From Planococcus halocryophilus (GTDB lineage Bacteria; Bacillota; Bacilli; Bacillales_A; Planococcaceae): 64,000 bases of DNA. Position 1 is the first letter of the stretch. Each line of letters begins with the position of its first letter. The position numbers were made by a program, and so were the translations under genes. Below are positions 15,527 through 23,473 of this stretch, piece after piece. Below the pieces are notes generated by a model. That model had not been told where the DNA came from, did not search any database, and saw nothing but the letters and a program-made list of their open reading frames with translations. The stretch spans positions 62,001 through 126,000 of the forward strand of contig NZ_JAKVTG010000007.1 of NCBI RefSeq assembly GCF_022489025.1. The letters run 5' to 3'.

Positions 15527-17437
15527 ATGTTCAGTTTTCTACAAAAAATAGGGAAATCGTTAATGTTCCCGATCGCTACATTACCAGCCGCAGCGTTATT
15601 GCTACGTTTTGGACAAGATGACATGCTTGGCATTCCGTTTATGTCAGCTGCCGGAGCCGGAATTATCGATAATTTGGCAATCATTTTTGCGATTGGTATT
15701 GCCATGGGTCTCGCTCATGATGGGAACGGTGGAGCAGCTTTAGCGGGTGCTGTCGCTTATCTCGTCTTAACTTCAGCGATCGTAACGATTAACGATACGA
15801 TTAATATGGGTGTTTTTGCCGGTATTTTATCCGGTATCGTTGGCGGTCTTTTATACAATAAATTCTATGATGTGAAATTCCCACAATGGCTTGCTTTCTT
15901 TGGAGGCAGACGATTTGTGCCGATTATTACCGCAGCAACGATGACCATTTTAGCTGGTGTTCTTGGATATGCATGGCCACCAATTCAAGAAGGAATTGAT
16001 AGTGCAGGTGAGTGGATTTTAAATGCCGGAATGTTCGGAGTAGGCGCATACGGATTCTTAAACCGTTTGTTGATCCCAACCGGCTTGCACCACGTGATCA
16101 ACACAGTTGTTTGGTTTGATTTTGGAACATTTACGGATGCATCTGGAGAAGTGGTACGTGGAGAGATTAACCGCTTCCTAAAAGGCGATCCAACAGCAGG
16201 GCCATTTTTATCTGGATTCTTCCCAATTATGATGTTCGGTTTACCAGCAGCATGTCTTGCGATGTATGCGGCTGCTAAAAAAGAACGTAAAGCCGTTGTT
16301 GGTGGGATGCTTTTCAGTATCGGATTCACTTCATTCTTAACAGGGATCACAGAACCAATTGAATTCACGTTCATGTTCTTGTCTCCTCTATTATATGTGA
16401 TTCATGCTCTACTCACGGGTGTGTCAATGATGGTTTCTTATGCATTAGATATTCATCACGGTTTCGGTTTCTCTGCAGGAGCGATTGACTATGTGCTCAA
16501 TTATGGTCTCGCAACAAATCCGTTATTGCTTCTTGTCGTTGGATTGGGTATAGGAATCATTTACTTTGTGATTTTCTACTTCTTGATTATCAAACTTGAC
16601 TTGAAAACACCAGGTCGTGAAGATGAAGACGAAGATGGTGCAGAAAATGCAGGATCAGGCAATAAAGCAGTTGACGTTCGCGCATTCCATACAATTGAAG
16701 GGCTTGGCGGCGTTGATAATGTCGTTGCAGTCGATTATTGCACGACGCGTCTTCGTATGACAGTTAAAGATTCAGACCGTGTAAACGAGAAAGAATTAAA
16801 ACGCCATGGTGCGATGGGCGTTATGAAAATAAATAAAACAAACGTTCAAGTTGTAATCGGAACGGCAGTAGAATTTTTAGCAGATGCGATGAAGCCACGT
16901 CTAGCGAATGGCAATCCCGCGCCTAGTGATTTATCAGTCATAGAAGAAGAAAAAACAAACGAAGCAGCGGCAGTTCAAGCAATTGCTGCTAAAGATTTTG
17001 AAATGCCAATTCAAGGGGACATCATTCCATTGTCTGAAGTGCCGGATGAAGTATTTGCAACAGGCATGATGGGGCAAGGATTTGCGATTATGCCAACTGG
17101 CAACACTCTTTACTCTCCAGTCGATGGTCGTGTTGTTAGTGTGTTCCCAACAAAACATGCCATTGGTATTCAAACAGATACAGGAGTTGACCTGTTAATC
17201 CATGTTGGTTTGGATACGGTCAAATTAAAAGGACAAGGCTTTGAAACATTAGTAGAACAAGACACATTCGTGCAACGCGGAGATGCTTTGTTGAAACTGG
17301 ATCTGGAATTCTTAAAAGCAAATGCACCTTCGATTGCGACACCGGTAATTTTTACAAACTTAACAGAACAAAAAGTGACGATGATAAAAGACGGCTTCCA
17401 AGAACAAGGAACGGCTTCCATTCTGAAAGTCGAATAA
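15527..17437 (+). CDS. nagE: PTS EIICBA, N-acetylglucosamine specific
   Basis: A 636-residue three-domain transporter: EIIC (about 1-355, multiple helices, LPAACLAMYAAAKKERK), EIIB (about 375-455, phosphocysteine C405 in VDYCTTRLRMTV) and EIIA (about 485-636, phosphohistidine H559 in LLIHVGLDTV). The EIIC and EIIB sequences are of the GlcNAc/glucose family, and linkage to nagA-nagB-nagR makes GlcNAc the substrate. Bacillus NagP lacks the EIIA domain; this protein has the enterobacterial NagE architecture, and its EIIA could also serve MurP. RBS AAAAGGGGTGG; regulated by the operator at 15460. Confidence 0.93.
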   Translation: MFSFLQKIGKSLMFPIATLPAAALLLRFGQDDMLGIPFMSAAGAGIIDNLAIIFAIGIAMGLAHDGNGGAALAGAVAYLVLTSAIVTINDTINMGVFAGILSGIVGGLLYNKFYDVKFPQWLAFFGGRRFVPIITAATMTILAGVLGYAWPPIQEGIDSAGEWILNAGMFGVGAYGFLNRLLIPTGLHHVINTVVWFDFGTFTDASGEVVRGEINRFLKGDPTAGPFLSGFFPIMMFGLPAACLAMYAAAKKERKAVVGGMLFSIGFTSFLTGITEPIEFTFMFLSPLLYVIHALLTGVSMMVSYALDIHHGFGFSAGAIDYVLNYGLATNPLLLLVVGLGIGIIYFVIFYFLIIKLDLKTPGREDEDEDGAENAGSGNKAVDVRAFHTIEGLGGVDNVVAVDYCTTRLRMTVKDSDRVNEKELKRHGAMGVMKINKTNVQVVIGTAVEFLADAMKPRLANGNPAPSDLSVIEEEKTNEAAAVQAIAAKDFEMPIQGDIIPLSEVPDEVFATGMMGQGFAIMPTGNTLYSPVDGRVVSVFPTKHAIGIQTDTGVDLLIHVGLDTVKLKGQGFETLVEQDTFVQRGDALLKLDLEFLKANAPSIATPVIFTNLTEQKVTMIKDGFQEQGTASILKVE

Positions 17438-17445
17438 CTAGAGCC

Positions 17446-17485
17446 GAAAAACCAGGGACATCTACCAAGATTTTCCTGGTTTTTC
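17446..17485 (+). terminator. Attenuator-like hairpin between nagE and nagA
   Basis: GAAAAACCAGG pairs with CCTGGTTTTTC across a 17-base loop region. The stem ends only two or three bases before the nagA Shine-Dalgarno (AAGGAG, 17488). No free T tract follows, so it more likely stabilises or trims the nagE mRNA, or gives partial termination, than acts as a full stop. Confidence 0.5.
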
Positions 17486-17501
17486 GCAAGGAGTGGTCCA
17501 A

Positions 17502-18671
17502 ATGAAGAATAGTTTATTGATTTCAGGCATCACCATTGCGGATGCTAACGAAGAAAGCTTTGTAGGAGATATCTTGATAGAAGATGGACAAATCACACGC
17601 GTTGCTGAAAATCTTGAGGTACAAGCAGATAGCTATATCGATGCAACCGGCAAAAATTGGACGGCGTTTCCAGGATTTATTGACATCCATATTCACGGAG
17701 CTGCTGGACATGATGTGATGGACGGTACACCCGAAGCATTGAACGGCTTAGCCGCTGCTTTGCCAAAAGAAGGCACGACAAGTTTTCTTGCGACGACGAT
17801 GACGCAAACTGATGAAGCAATCTCAGTAGCGTTGCAAAACATTCAAGCGTTTAAAGCACAAGAAGGTCAGGCAGAAATGCTGGGTGTTCACTTAGAAGGT
17901 CCGTTTATTTCAGACAAACGAGCAGGCGCTCAACCCATTGAACACATTATCAATCCGTCTTTGCCGCTATTTAATAAATGGCAAAAGTTGAGCGGTGATC
18001 AAATTCGTGTCGTGACAATGGCTCCTGAAACAGTAACTGACTCAACGTTTATCCAAAGTTTAGCAAACGAGGGTGTGACTGTATCGATTGGACATTCAGA
18101 CGCTACATTTGAAGAAGTGCAAAAGGCTGTGCGTAGCGGAGCAAAACATGTGACTCATCTTTACAATCAAATGAGCCCACTTCATCATCGCAATCCGGGC
18201 GTAGTAGGCGCCGCATTGTTAGAAGACGATTTATCAGTAGAAGTGATTGCCGATTTTATTCACAGTCATCCGTCTGCTGTTGAACTGGCTTTCCGACAAA
18301 AAGGGGCGGAACACGTCATCCTGATTACGGATGCGATGCGCGCGAAAGGTTTGTCAGCGGGTGTTTACGATTTGGGCGGACAAGATGTGCAAGTGACTGA
18401 AAAAGATGCACGACTTGCTGATGGCACATTAGCAGGCAGTATTTTGACGATGGAAAAGGCGATTCAAAATGTCCAGTCGATTACACATTGCAGTTTGAAT
18501 GAGCTAGTGGCGATGACTTCTGCCAACGCAGCGGCCGCACTGGGACTTTCGAACAAAGGCAAGTTAAAAGCTGGCATGGACGCAGACGTAGCGATTGTCG
18601 ACGATAGCTTTACTGTTCAACTGACGATTTGCAGAGGAACGATTGCTTATAAGAAGGAGAATCGAGTATGA
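17502..18671 (+). CDS. nagA: N-acetylglucosamine-6-phosphate deacetylase
   Basis: NagA hydrolyses GlcNAc-6-phosphate to glucosamine-6-phosphate and acetate. This 389-residue amidohydrolase has the metal-site H63-x-H65 in FIDIHIHGA, the conserved GVHLEGPFIS, SIGHSDAT, THLYNQMSPLHHRNPG and the acid LITDAMRAKG. The start at 17502 has AAGGAG at eight bases; the GTG at 17493 overlaps that site. Its stop overlaps the nagB start (ATGA), indicating translational coupling. It receives substrate both from NagE and from MurQ. Confidence 0.96.
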   Translation: MKNSLLISGITIADANEESFVGDILIEDGQITRVAENLEVQADSYIDATGKNWTAFPGFIDIHIHGAAGHDVMDGTPEALNGLAAALPKEGTTSFLATTMTQTDEAISVALQNIQAFKAQEGQAEMLGVHLEGPFISDKRAGAQPIEHIINPSLPLFNKWQKLSGDQIRVVTMAPETVTDSTFIQSLANEGVTVSIGHSDATFEEVQKAVRSGAKHVTHLYNQMSPLHHRNPGVVGAALLEDDLSVEVIADFIHSHPSAVELAFRQKGAEHVILITDAMRAKGLSAGVYDLGGQDVQVTEKDARLADGTLAGSILTMEKAIQNVQSITHCSLNELVAMTSANAAAALGLSNKGKLKAGMDADVAIVDDSFTVQLTICRGTIAYKKENRV

Positions 18672-19408
18672 AACTAATACGTGTCGAAAACTACGAAGAG
18701 ATGAGCAGCAAGGCGGCAGAGTTAGTAGAGCAACAAATTTTAGAAAACGATCATTCGGTGCTCGGACTTGCAACGGGTTCGACACCGCTTGGCCTTTATG
18801 AAAACCTTATTCAAGGTGTCAAAGAACGCGGGATTTCGTATCAGAAAGTTCATACCGTAAACTTGGATGAATACCGAGGATTAGCAGGAACTCATCCAAA
18901 CAGCTACCGCTATTTTATGAATAAAAAACTGTTCCGTCATATTGATATTGATTTAGAAAACACGCATATTCCTGATGGCAAAGCAAAATCAGTTGAAGCA
19001 GAATGCGCACGTTACGAAGCATTGATCCATGAAATCGGTCCACCCGATTTACAAATTCTCGGTATGGGGATGAACGGGCATATCGGCTTTAACGAGCCTG
19101 GCACGAAAGAGGAAAGTGTGACACATTGCGTATCGCTTGATCCATCAACACGAAACAGCAATGCCCGTTTTTTCAGTGACCGTGATGAAGTCCCTACACA
19201 TGCGATTACGATGGGAATTGAGTCGATTTTAAAAAGCAAGCAAATTCTCGTTTTGGTTTCCGGGAAAAATAAAGCGCAGGCAGTCAAGCGTTTGTTGGCC
19301 GGGCGGGTTAGTGAAGAGTTTCCAGCGTCGTTTTTGTGGAAACACAATCGTGTTACACTAATTGTGGATAAGGAAGCATACAGCTTGGTAGCGGCAAACG
19401 AGGAGTGA
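18668..19408 (+). CDS. nagB: Glucosamine-6-phosphate deaminase
   Basis: NagB converts glucosamine-6-phosphate to fructose-6-phosphate and ammonia. The 246-residue sequence shows LATGSTPLGLYENL (phosphate loop), TVNLDEYRGL with the catalytic Asp, GMGMNGHIGFNEPG and the C-terminal VSGKNKAQAVKRLL. Length equals that of Bacillus NagB, lacking the allosteric C-terminal extension of the E. coli enzyme. It overlaps nagA by four bases and abuts nagR. Confidence 0.96.
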   Translation: MKLIRVENYEEMSSKAAELVEQQILENDHSVLGLATGSTPLGLYENLIQGVKERGISYQKVHTVNLDEYRGLAGTHPNSYRYFMNKKLFRHIDIDLENTHIPDGKAKSVEAECARYEALIHEIGPPDLQILGMGMNGHIGFNEPGTKEESVTHCVSLDPSTRNSNARFFSDRDEVPTHAITMGIESILKSKQILVLVSGKNKAQAVKRLLAGRVSEEFPASFLWKHNRVTLIVDKEAYSLVAANEE

Positions 19409-19413
19409 TTACA

Positions 19414-20136
19414 GTGCTGGACAAACAATCGCCAATTCCGATTTACATTCAAATAGAAGAACAGTTGAAAAAGCAAATTCAGCAAGGAGATTTTTTAGTG
19501 GGCACGGCGATTCCATCTGAACGTGAGTTGACCGAATCCTTCGGAGTCAGCCGGATGACGGTGCGCCAGTCGGTTACCAACTTGGTTAATGAAGGTTTGC
19601 TGTATCGAGAAAAAGGCCGTGGCACATTTGTTGCTTCTCCTAAAGTGGAGCAGCCATTAAATGGCTTGACGAGTTTTACAGAAGACATGCTAGCTCGCGG
19701 CATGGTACCGAGTAATAAAATCATCGGCTTTGAAATTTTAGAACCTGATGCTGATGTTTCAGCCGATTTGCAACTGGTTGACGGCGACAAAGTTTACTTT
19801 ATCGAACGAATTCGTTTTGCCGATGACAAGACCATGGCCATCGAACGAACTTACTTGCCGGTTGACCGAGTCCCGAGCCTGCACCGAGATTTGCTACAAG
19901 GATCGCTGTATGCGATGATAGAAAACAATCAGCAGCTGAAAATCAGTCATGCCACCCAGCGGATGGAAGCTGGAATGGTCAAAAAAGAAGATGCCGAACT
20001 GCTACAAATCGATGTGCCAGCCGCTATCTTAATGATTGAACGCATCAGCTATTTGGATGGCGACTTGCCATTTGAATTGGTACGCAGTACGTACCGGGCA
20101 GATCGCTATAAATTCACAACCGAAATTAAACGTTAA
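19414..20136 (+). CDS. nagR: GntR/HutC-family repressor of GlcNAc genes
   Basis: A 240-residue NagR/YvoA-type regulator. The N-terminal winged helix (about 1-75) reads SERELTESFGVSRMTVRQSV, and a UTRA effector domain (about 90-238) has SFTEDMLARGM and the ligand region ERIRFADDKTMAIERTYLP. It should bind GlcN-6-P or GlcNAc-6-P and release the palindrome at 15460. Two GTG starts are possible; 19414 is favoured because GAGGAG precedes it by eight bases, whereas 19405 lies inside that site. Encoded within the operon it controls. Confidence 0.9.
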   Translation: MLDKQSPIPIYIQIEEQLKKQIQQGDFLVGTAIPSERELTESFGVSRMTVRQSVTNLVNEGLLYREKGRGTFVASPKVEQPLNGLTSFTEDMLARGMVPSNKIIGFEILEPDADVSADLQLVDGDKVYFIERIRFADDKTMAIERTYLPVDRVPSLHRDLLQGSLYAMIENNQQLKISHATQRMEAGMVKKEDAELLQIDVPAAILMIERISYLDGDLPFELVRSTYRADRYKFTTEIKR

Positions 20137-20155
20137 TCAAAAAGGAGAAATGGAC

Positions 20156-20425
20156 ATGATTGAAAAAAGTTATACTATTACAAGCGACGAAGGGCTTCAC
20201 GCACGTCCGGCATCAAAATTAGTAGGCGCAGTATCACCATTTTCGGCTGAAGTAAAAATGCTTTATAAAGAAAAAGAAGTTAACTTAAAATCAATTATGG
20301 GCGTCATGTCACTTGGCGTTTCAAAAGGCAATACGGTTAAAATTACAGCTGACGGTAGCGATGAAGAATCATTAATGGCTAAAGTAGACGAAATGATTAT
20401 CGCTGAAGGACTTGGGGAAGCATAA
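20156..20425 (+). CDS. ptsH: HPr phosphocarrier protein
   Basis: An 89-residue HPr carrying the active-site His in EGLHARPAS and the regulatory serine region LKSIMGVMSLGV (Ser46, target of HPr kinase). It accepts phosphate from enzyme I and passes it to EIIA domains, and as HPr-Ser46-P is the CcpA corepressor. The start at 20156 has GGAG at nine bases; the ATG at 20150 is too close. Because both key residues are intact it is a true HPr, not a Crh-like form. It is placed in the nag operon with no ptsI beside it, so whether it is the only HPr of the cell cannot be told here. Confidence 0.92.
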   Translation: MIEKSYTITSDEGLHARPASKLVGAVSPFSAEVKMLYKEKEVNLKSIMGVMSLGVSKGNTVKITADGSDEESLMAKVDEMIIAEGLGEA

Positions 20426-20454
20426 GTATCTATCTGATGTGGAGTTGAGTCACA

Positions 20455-21189
20455 ATGTTAAAAAGCTATTTCAAGCAAGCGCATGAACGTCTAGACCTTG
20501 TAGAAAAAAATGAAACACAAGCAATGCTGTCCGCTGCTAAAAAAGTAGCAACTGCCATCCAATCGGGTGGAATCATTCAACTATTTGGTTGTGGACACTC
20601 ACATATTTTGACCGAAGAAGTGTTTTACCGTGCTGGTGGCTTGGTGCCGATTAAGCCGATTTTCGTGGAACCGTTAATGTTGCACGAAGGCGCAGTTCAG
20701 TCATCTCAGCTCGAGCGTCAAAATGACTATGCAGCGAGTTTCTTGAAAGACCAGGATTTTCAAAAAGACGATGTGGTTTTTGTTATTTCAACATCTGGTC
20801 GCAATCCAGTGCCGGTAGACGTAGCTCTAGCAGCACGTGAAAAAGGCGCATTTGTGATTGGCATTACCTCGCTTGCTTATTCAAGCAGTCAGGCCTCTCG
20901 ACATAGCACCGGCAAACATCTTTTCAATTCGGTAGATTTGGTAATCGACAATCATTCTGTTTCAGGAGATGCGGTCCTATCGTACGAAGGCGTTGATGTT
21001 CCATTCGGTCCGACATCAACAGTAGTCGGAGCCACAATCTTGAATGCGATTTTTGCAGAAGCGATTAAAGAAATGGCAGACGCTCGATTTGCGCCGCCGA
21101 TATTTTTAAGTGGCAATATCGACGGGTCCGACGAACATAATCAAAACTTGATCGACACGTACAGTGAGCGAATTTCGTTGCTGTCTTAA
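20455..21189 (+). CDS. SIS-domain sugar-phosphate protein (UPF0309-like)
   Basis: A 244-residue SIS protein with IQLFGCGHSHILTEEVFYRAGG near the N-terminus and FVISTSGRNPVPVDVALAA in the sugar-phosphate loop; it resembles the UPF0309 group of putative sugar isomerases. Last gene of the nag operon, 29 bases after HPr, followed by a terminator. The context points to an amino-sugar phosphate, possibly an isomerase or epimerase for a side substrate, but no reaction is established for the group. A separate SIS enzyme (MurQ) is encoded upstream and is not closely similar. Confidence 0.8.
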   Translation: MLKSYFKQAHERLDLVEKNETQAMLSAAKKVATAIQSGGIIQLFGCGHSHILTEEVFYRAGGLVPIKPIFVEPLMLHEGAVQSSQLERQNDYAASFLKDQDFQKDDVVFVISTSGRNPVPVDVALAAREKGAFVIGITSLAYSSSQASRHSTGKHLFNSVDLVIDNHSVSGDAVLSYEGVDVPFGPTSTVVGATILNAIFAEAIKEMADARFAPPIFLSGNIDGSDEHNQNLIDTYSERISLLS

Positions 21190-21204
21190 GGGGTTAGGTT
21201 TAGC

Positions 21205-21234
21205 GCACGGCAGATTTTTCTGCCGTGCTTTTTT
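21205..21234 (+). terminator. Terminator of the nag operon
   Basis: GCACGGCAG / CTGCCGTGC with loop ATTTTT and six T residues, 16 bases after the last stop. Stem plus downstream TTTTTTGTGTAATTGGGG is repeated in inverted orientation at 15286-15330. Confidence 0.93.
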
Positions 21235-21274
21235 GTGTAATTGGGGGTTTAGGTTTTTGGGTAGGTTTTGTGGT

Positions 21275-21716
21275 GCGCGCGTATTTTCGCTGGAACGTGC
21301 GTAAGAATCGCGGGCCGCGTGTATTTTTTCGGGACCGCGCGTAAGCTCCGCCACACCGCGCGTAACACCCGAGCTCGCGCGTATTTTCGCTGGAACGCGC
21401 GTAAGAATCGCGGACCGCGCGTATTTTTTCGGGACCGCGCGTAAGCTCCGCCACATCGCGCGTAACACCCGAGCTCGCGCGTATTTTCGCTGGAACGCGC
21501 GTAAGAATCGCGGACCGCGCGTATTTTTTCAGGACCGCGCATAACCGTCGCGCAACCGCGCGTATTTTTCCATCACCGCGCGTAACTCCCGAGCTCGCGC
21601 GTATTTTCGCTGGAACGTGCGTAAGAATCGCGGACCGCGCGTATTTTTTCGGGACCGCGCATAACCATCGCACAACCGCGCGTATTTCCCCATCACCGCG
21701 CGTAACCCCCCAACGC
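21275..21716 (-). repeat. Array B3: 22 units at 19-21 bp with a 100-120 bp higher-order period
   Basis: On the plus strand units read CGCGCGTA with 12-13 variable bases. GTA/ATA positions run 21281, 21301, 21321, 21341, 21362, 21381 and so on to 21702. Two consecutive 100-bp blocks (21281, 21381) are almost identical and two 120-bp blocks (21481, 21601) follow. This is the inverted form of arrays B1 and B2. It fills the 587-base gap between the nag operon terminator and the terminator of the convergent YdhK gene; nothing else is visible in that gap. Confidence 0.92.
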
Positions 21717-21743
21717 ACCACACAAAACATCCTCCCACAAAAA

Positions 21744-21769
21744 AATCCCCTGCAAACATGCAGGGGATT
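21744..21769 (-). terminator. Intrinsic terminator of the YdhK lipoprotein gene
   Basis: AATCCCCTGC / GCAGGGGATT with a 6-base loop. The minus strand then reads a run of T residues (plus-strand ACAAAAAAA). Confidence 0.88.
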
Positions 21770-21776
21770 TCATCAT

Positions 21777-22370
21777 TTATTCAGCAGATAACTCGCTTTC
21801 AGTTATCCATTTATGATTAACTACTTCTTCACCACTATCGGTAGTGGTAAAGTCGACCATATAAACCGTCGTTTCTTCTGCAGTATCGATCGTTGCATTG
21901 GCTCCGTCCATGCCTGCCATATGATCTGCAGCAATTACTGCTTCATCGCCAGCTGAAAGTGGCATGTCACCAGCATCTTCTAACTCTTCGTGAATGACCC
22001 ATTTGTGATTTTCAACGGGTTCTCCACCTGTAGTTGGTGTAAAGCTCAATGCGTAAACCGTTGTGTCGTATGCGCCGACGATAGTCGCTTCAGCACCATC
22101 CATGCCTGGCATATGATCAGCATTGATTATCGCTTGGCTGCCAACTTCAAATGTTGGGCTATCCGACTCTGCCAATCCTTCAGGCACTTCAGCAGAACTA
22201 GAATGATCCATGTCACCGTGACCTGCATCATCATCTTTTTCTTCATTCATTTCAACGTGCGTATCCGGGTCTGCTGGGTTCATATCTTCTTCTTCTGTAT
22301 CACTGCAAGCAGCTAATGTAATGGCTGTTAAAGTCGACATTGTGAGTAGCAAAAATTTCTTTTTAATCAT
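21777..22370 (-). CDS. YdhK-family lipoprotein (two DUF1541 repeats)
   Basis: A 197-residue secreted lipoprotein: signal peptide with lipobox ITLAAC (Cys about 21), an acidic His/Met-containing linker (DAGHGDMDHSSS), then two DUF1541 repeats of about 60 residues, each with ADHMPGMDGA or ADHMAGMDGA, TTVY and ENHKWV or VNHKWI. YdhK-like proteins are commonly found with copper-resistance genes, and the His/Met pattern suits metal binding; function is not proven. RBS AGAGGG. Divergent from the F510_1955-type lipoprotein and the two-component system. Confidence 0.88.
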   Translation of the reverse strand: MIKKKFLLLTMSTLTAITLAACSDTEEEDMNPADPDTHVEMNEEKDDDAGHGDMDHSSSAEVPEGLAESDSPTFEVGSQAIINADHMPGMDGAEATIVGAYDTTVYALSFTPTTGGEPVENHKWVIHEELEDAGDMPLSAGDEAVIAADHMAGMDGANATIDTAEETTVYMVDFTTTDSGEEVVNHKWITESELSAE

Positions 22371-22503
22371 CTAAATCCCTCTTTCATTTTGTTAGTAAGT
22401 GTACTTTACCCCCAAATTGTGCAATTGCTGTGCAGAATCTGCACCAAAACTCAAAACTTTTCCTGTACAATGAAACCTAAATAATGATCGGAGGATGAAT
22501 AAA

Positions 22504-23442
22504 ATGAAAGCAAGATGGATTTTAACTCCTATAATGACAGGATTACTGCTTGTCGGATGCGCACAAAGCGAAGAATCAACTACATCAAATAACGAAACCA
22601 CCCCAAATTCGGAGGATTTTGAAGTAGCATTCGATGGTAGCATTGAGCATGTTCATGGCATGGGCTATATCGAAAATGAAGAAGGCTTATACTTGGCATC
22701 ACATAATGGCTTACGAATTTACCGTGATGGACAGTGGTTAGAAGCAACTGAACACGCGAATGATTATATGGGATTTAACGCAGTAGCGGATGGATTTTAT
22801 ACATCTGGCCACCCAGGACCGGGTTCCATGATGCAAAATCCAATTGGAATCCAACGCAGTAAAGACGGAGGTCGTTCACTCGATCACATGGGCTTTGAAG
22901 GCGAAACAGATTTTCATCATATGGCGGTCGGTTATCGTAGCCATCACATGTTCGTCATGAACCCTCAAGAAAATTCTCAGATGGGCCCAGGGTATTTTCA
23001 TAGTGAAAATGAAGGGCAAGAGTGGCAACAAGTAAGTGGATCGGGATTACCGAGCGAAGTGTCTGCTTTTGCGATGCATCCAAGTGATTCGCAATTAATT
23101 GCTGCAGCTTCAGCTGAGGGCGTTTTCTTATCAGAAGATGGCGGAGATAGCTTTTCGCCACTTACAAAAGATGGAATTTTCGGGACGGCTGTGTTTTTCA
23201 ATGAAGATTCGCTGTATTTCGCAACGTATGGCACACAAGCAGAGCTGATCAACTATACGTTAGAAACGGGCAATGAGCAGTCAATTGAATTGCCGGACTT
23301 ACCGGAAGATGGGATTTTATACATCGCTCAAAACCCGCTACAAAAAGAACAACTTACCATTTACACAGCAGCCGGTCACGCGTTTATTTTTGAAGACGAT
23401 AACTGGAAGCAGATTTTAAATGCTGGACAAGTAGAGCAATAA
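22504..23442 (+). CDS. F510_1955-type lipoprotein with BNR/sialidase-like beta-propeller
   Basis: A 312-residue lipoprotein (lipobox LLLVGC) whose body has repeated BNR/Asp-box-like strands such as GIQRSKDGGRS, FHSENEGQEWQQ and GVFLSEDGGDSF, as in the group named F510_1955 glycosylhydrolase. The opening IEHVHGMGYIENEEGLYLASHNGL is typical. Enzyme activity is doubtful; a metal or redox accessory role is suggested by the neighbours. The start at 22504 has CGGAGG at nine bases; the ATG at 22495 abuts that site. It leads an operon with the kinase and regulator (31-base gap). Confidence 0.8.
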   Translation: MKARWILTPIMTGLLLVGCAQSEESTTSNNETTPNSEDFEVAFDGSIEHVHGMGYIENEEGLYLASHNGLRIYRDGQWLEATEHANDYMGFNAVADGFYTSGHPGPGSMMQNPIGIQRSKDGGRSLDHMGFEGETDFHHMAVGYRSHHMFVMNPQENSQMGPGYFHSENEGQEWQQVSGSGLPSEVSAFAMHPSDSQLIAAASAEGVFLSEDGGDSFSPLTKDGIFGTAVFFNEDSLYFATYGTQAELINYTLETGNEQSIELPDLPEDGILYIAQNPLQKEQLTIYTAAGHAFIFEDDNWKQILNAGQVEQ

Positions 23443-23473
23443 AAAGAAATGCTGGATAACAGCGGAGGTTCTT

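Noticed and set aside
21200-21730. CRISPR-like array
   Set aside because: Regular units with variable spacers at first sight, but the conserved part is only 8-10 bp, the spacing 19-21 bp, and many inter-unit stretches are themselves repeated. No cas genes or leader are present.
21249-21759. Arg-rich proteins on the minus strand through array B3
   Set aside because: Several overlapping frames repeat RKYAR/VRRALR-type residues because of the DNA repeat. Steps of 19-21 bp change the frame, there is no RBS, and the same is seen in arrays B1 and B2.
22504-23442. True sialidase or photosystem assembly factor
   Set aside because: BNR-like repeats only; no catalytic Arg triad or Tyr/Glu arrangement could be recognised, so only the lipoprotein family name is used.
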